A stretch of DNA of 64,000 nt from Clostridium hydrogenum (GTDB taxonomy: Bacteria > Bacillota > Clostridia > Clostridiales > Clostridiaceae), in assembly GCF_021432385.1 (NCBI RefSeq), contig NZ_JAEACT010000004.1, positions 372,001 to 436,000 on the forward strand. Direction: 5' to 3'. Shown piece by piece: positions 60,841 through 64,000 of this stretch. Made by a program: the position numbers and the translations under genes. Position 1 is the first letter of the stretch; each line of letters opens with the position of its first letter. The notes below the pieces were generated by a model, which saw only the letters and a program-made list of their open reading frames with translations, searched no databases and was not told where the DNA came from.

Positions 60841-62514
60841 TTAGTATAGTTTATCTAATTCACTCTTAACAAATTCCATAAGTTCTTTTATCATATTTTC
60901 AGAAAAATCAAATTTTATTTCTGCTGCCGCATATACTTCTGGTATCGATACAGAACTTCCGAGAGACAATGCCTTTTTATAACTTTCTATTGCTCTCTTT
61001 GGATCTTTTTTATAGTTTCTCCATATTTGAAGTGCTCCCAATTGTGCCATAACATATTCAATATAGTAAAAAGGGACTTCAAATATATGCAATTGCTTTT
61101 TCCAAAAATTCTTCAAAGCATCTTCATAACCAGAAAAATCTACTGTTTGAAATTGAAATTGCTTAGCCATTTCAGCAAACTTTTCATTTCTTTCTTCCGC
61201 AGAATGTTCTGGATGCGAATACATCCAATGCTGAAATCTATCTACAAGAACTCCCCAAGGTAAAAATTCTATTATTCCTTCAAGATGTTCTCTTTTAGCT
61301 CTTTTTAACTCCTCTTCATCCTTGTAAAAAACATCCCAGCTATCCATGCATATAAGCTCCATACTCATACTAGCAAGTTCAGCAGTCTCACTTGGCATTT
61401 CTGCATAATCAGCGATTTCAATATTAGAAGTTAATGTATTATGAACAGAATGTCCTCCCTCATGAGTAAGAGTCGCAAGATCATCTTGACTTTGAGCTTC
61501 ATTCATAAATATACATGATGTATTACTTACACGAAAAACATCACAGAATCCACCAGGTGACTTTGCCTTTCTACTTTCAAGATCAAGAGTTTCAGAATTT
61601 TTCATTTTATTTAACGTATTAAAAAATATCTCATCTTTTTTCTTAAATATCTTTAATACACCATCTATAAGTTCGTTTACATTATTATATGGTTTTAAAG
61701 GTTTTTGCCCCTCTTTTACAGCACTCACATCCCATGGTCTATAATCTTCAACTTTAATTTCCTCTTTATGTCTATCCCTTATTTCATTTACAATCGGCAC
61801 AACAGATTTTAAAACTGATTCTTGAAGTTCTATACAGTCTTCTGGTGTATATGAAAATCTTTCAAGCTTTTTAAACATAAATTCCACAAAATCTTTACAA
61901 TCTGCATTCAAAGCTTTTTCATTTCTCAGTTTTACTAGATTATCCATTATTTCATCTAATTCTTTACTATCTTTAAGTCTTCTATTTTGTACAAGTGTCC
62001 ATGCATTTTTACGCATTTCTCTATCTGAATCTTTCATGTAAACAGACATTTGTTGTAATGTTTTTTCTTCATTGTTCCACATTACAGACATGTTTCCTGT
62101 TATATCGTAATATTTAGTGCATAGTTTATCTTCCTTAACTTCTATATCTATGTTTTCTTTTCTAAAAATTTCAATCGAGTTTGCTCTTTTTTTAACTAAA
62201 TTATCATAGTAACTACCAAGCTGATTTCTGTATTCACTATTGTAAAAAAATTTATCTAATAATTCACCATATTTTTTTAATAAAGGCCAAATTACTTCAT
62301 TATCGTGTTCATATGTAGCTTTTATTTCTTTGTTATCACTATAACAATTAGTAGCGAAATAATTTCTGCTGAGCTTTTCTTTTACACCATCATATAATTT
62401 TGATTCATCTACTAACCATTTTTTTAAATCTTCTGGAGAATTTATTTTTCTATCTAGCAATTTTTGAAAATTACCTTCTAATTCTTTTTCATCAATCATA
62501 AAAAACTTATGCAT
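60841..62514 (-). CDS. M3 family oligoendopeptidase F
   Basis: 557 residues, GGAGG before the ATG. Zinc-binding motif HEGGH near 348 in LATLTHEGGHSVHN, with the distal Glu in SETAELASMSMELI. Other landmarks are SPGGFCDVF, IFMNEAQSQDDLATLTH and EVPFYYIEYVMAQLGALQIW, the PepF pattern. Cytoplasmic cleavage of short peptides expected. Convergent with the zinc-ribbon gene. Confidence 0.94.
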   Translation of the reverse strand: MHKFFMIDEKELEGNFQKLLDRKINSPEDLKKWLVDESKLYDGVKEKLSRNYFATNCYSDNKEIKATYEHDNEVIWPLLKKYGELLDKFFYNSEYRNQLGSYYDNLVKKRANSIEIFRKENIDIEVKEDKLCTKYYDITGNMSVMWNNEEKTLQQMSVYMKDSDREMRKNAWTLVQNRRLKDSKELDEIMDNLVKLRNEKALNADCKDFVEFMFKKLERFSYTPEDCIELQESVLKSVVPIVNEIRDRHKEEIKVEDYRPWDVSAVKEGQKPLKPYNNVNELIDGVLKIFKKKDEIFFNTLNKMKNSETLDLESRKAKSPGGFCDVFRVSNTSCIFMNEAQSQDDLATLTHEGGHSVHNTLTSNIEIADYAEMPSETAELASMSMELICMDSWDVFYKDEEELKRAKREHLEGIIEFLPWGVLVDRFQHWMYSHPEHSAEERNEKFAEMAKQFQFQTVDFSGYEDALKNFWKKQLHIFEVPFYYIEYVMAQLGALQIWRNYKKDPKRAIESYKKALSLGSSVSIPEVYAAAEIKFDFSENMIKELMEFVKSELDKLY

Positions 62515-62617
62515 CTAAGTAGCCTCCATATCATTTTATTATTATTTAAAATTATACTATTCTATATAAAATTTGTATATAGAGCCATTATTCAAAATAT
62601 AAAAATGCATTCTGTAT

Positions 62618-64000
62618 CTATAGTAGTAAATCTGAAAATTCAACATTAACTTTCTCTTCACTACTAAGTTTAATTACATTTTCAGAATATGCATTATTAC
62701 CATCAACTGAATTTATTACAGGCAACGTAACTATAAACTCACTTCCATAATTCAACTTACTCCTTACGCAAATGTCACCCCTATGCAGCTTTACGATTTT
62801 TTTTACTATAGATAATCCAATTCCACTGCCTTCTCTTCTTCTAGTAAAGGTTTTGTCAACTTGTCCAAAATTCTCAAAGATTATCTTTTCCTTACCCTCT
62901 GGAATTCCTATTCCATTATCCTTAATTGAAACCTTAATACTGCTAACCTCATCATGTATATTTACAATAATTTTCCCGTGACTACCAGTAAATTTTATAG
63001 CATTAGATAAAAGATTTAATATCATCCTCTCGACTTTTTCTTTATCAACAAACATAATCTTTTCCTCAACATCAGTATCAAATATTATATTCTTACCCTT
63101 ATCATTTACAAATGCAGCTGCTGCTAATGTTACATCCTCTATAATATTTACTATATTTTCTCTAGACAAATTAGGTTTTGCAACTCCATCCTCAATTTCG
63201 CTTACATCCATAAAGTTATTGACAATTCTTAATAATCTATAGCAATTTTGCTTCATCATAGCATAGTATTTTTCATATACCTTACACTTTTCTCCGCTAT
63301 CATCATAGTTTTTATATAAATCTACAACTTGAAGAGCACTTAATATTATATTTATTGGAGTTCTAAGTTCATGTGATATTGTACCCATAAATTGTGTCCT
63401 AGTCATATTATATGTAACTAATTTAGCCATACTATCTTTATTATCTAATTTATAGAAACATTTATACTTTTTTTCTGCATCACATACTATATTTAAAACA
63501 GCCTCTTGATTTTCATATGGAAATAAAGTACTTATAATTTTCATATCAAATACTTTTCCATCTAGTTTTCTTTTTATGCTGCTGAACATTTCTACATTTT
63601 CACCATCGTAAATTAATTTCTCCATATTGTATTTTTTGTGTTCTAAAGATTTTGGAGAAATTTCTATTAACTCTTTATGATTTTTGCCTATAACACCACT
63701 CTCATCATTTACCCCCATGAGTTCCATACCCTTTTTATTTAAATAAACTATATTATCGCCTAATTCAACAAATACTGGTTCATTAATGCTTGAGAAAATA
63801 TTTTTGTATATTTTCTCGCTTTCCTTTACTCTTTTTTGAGCTAACTTAATTTTCGTTGTATCGTTTTTAATTACAATAAGTACCATTTCTCCATTTTTAA
63901 AAACCATGGGAATTTTAGTAACAAAAAAACACATTTCTTTATTATTCTTAACTAATTTTTCTGGATAAAAGTACGAACTTTTGCTTTTCCAAATATCGTC
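62618..64000 (-). CDS. PAS-domain sensor histidine kinase (N-terminus outside window)
   Basis: The minus-strand frame stays open through base 64000 (22 codons before the ATG at 63934, with SSYFYPEKLVKNNKE), so the N-terminus lies beyond the window. Visible: end of one PAS domain, a second PAS (IYKNIFSSINEPVFVELGDN), the dimerisation box with phospho-acceptor His in MGTISHELRTPINIILSALQ, then N box ILNLLSNAIKFTGSHG, G1 IKDNGIGIPEG and G2 GSGIGLSIVKKIVKLHRGD. No membrane helix in the visible part, so it may be cytoplasmic. The partner regulator is not in the window. Confidence 0.93.
   Translation of the reverse strand, partial: DDIWKSKSSYFYPEKLVKNNKEMCFFVTKIPMVFKNGEMVLIVIKNDTTKIKLAQKRVKESEKIYKNIFSSINEPVFVELGDNIVYLNKKGMELMGVNDESGVIGKNHKELIEISPKSLEHKKYNMEKLIYDGENVEMFSSIKRKLDGKVFDMKIISTLFPYENQEAVLNIVCDAEKKYKCFYKLDNKDSMAKLVTYNMTRTQFMGTISHELRTPINIILSALQVVDLYKNYDDSGEKCKVYEKYYAMMKQNCYRLLRIVNNFMDVSEIEDGVAKPNLSRENIVNIIEDVTLAAAAFVNDKGKNIIFDTDVEEKIMFVDKEKVERMILNLLSNAIKFTGSHGKIIVNIHDEVSSIKVSIKDNGIGIPEGKEKIIFENFGQVDKTFTRRREGSGIGLSIVKKIVKLHRGDICVRSKLNYGSEFIVTLPVINSVDGNNAYSENVIKLSSEEKVNVEFSDLLL

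Overview
The window is low-GC DNA with strong Shine-Dalgarno sites, TTG and GTG starts, sporulation genes (spmA, spmB), clostridial accessory families and no rRNA, tRNA, phage, transposase or CRISPR array. It fits a Clostridium sensu stricto chromosome; I do not assign a species.

Layout. 1-4.2 kb: 3' part of a PrpR-type sigma-54 activator, then a ROK sugar kinase divergent from an AraC regulator. 4.3-8.5 kb: a TcaA/YvbJ-like membrane protein with a membrane partner, then an MFS exporter. 8.8-16.6 kb: small enzymes (GNAT acetyltransferases, 2H phosphoesterase, PNPOx-like protein), a GyrI-like pseudogene, a CPBP protease, spmA and spmB split by an EFR1-type ferredoxin/flavodoxin protein, and a DUF1003 protein. 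17.1-21.3 kb: a zinc-hydrolase-like protein with a ricin-type lectin tail, an AraC/GyrI regulator and aroD. 21.5-31 kb: a carbohydrate locus (GH94 phosphorylase, LacI regulator with three matching operators, membrane-anchored GH28 protein, sugar ABC importer). 31.2-34.7 kb: two paralogous MFS genes flanking an XRE-receiver fusion regulator. 35-39.6 kb: feoAB behind a Fur-like box and a BlaI/BlaR1-like pair behind two BlaI-type operators. 40-46.2 kb: DUF3189, a Bce-like ABC transporter with its two-component system, and DUF421. 46.4-54.6 kb: a large RND transporter with an unusual Gly/Gln-rich insertion, a run of small enzymes, and a DUF2087 regulator. 55-64 kb: a Na+/H+ antiporter with an attenuator-like leader, a ClC protein, a BON protein, a small unknown gene behind two LexA-type boxes, DegV, a zinc-ribbon protein, an M3 peptidase and a partial sensor kinase.

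The most striking content is intergenic. At least ten full copies, plus deletion derivatives, of a 220-295 bp element share one nested architecture: one or two long outer stems enclosing five smaller hairpins in a cloverleaf-like plan. Arm sequences change between copies while base pairing is kept, including three unrelated outer-arm motifs. Several other structured intergenic repeat families occur, some nested side by side. Together they occupy most of the longer gaps, often starting directly at stop codons or sitting inside operons.
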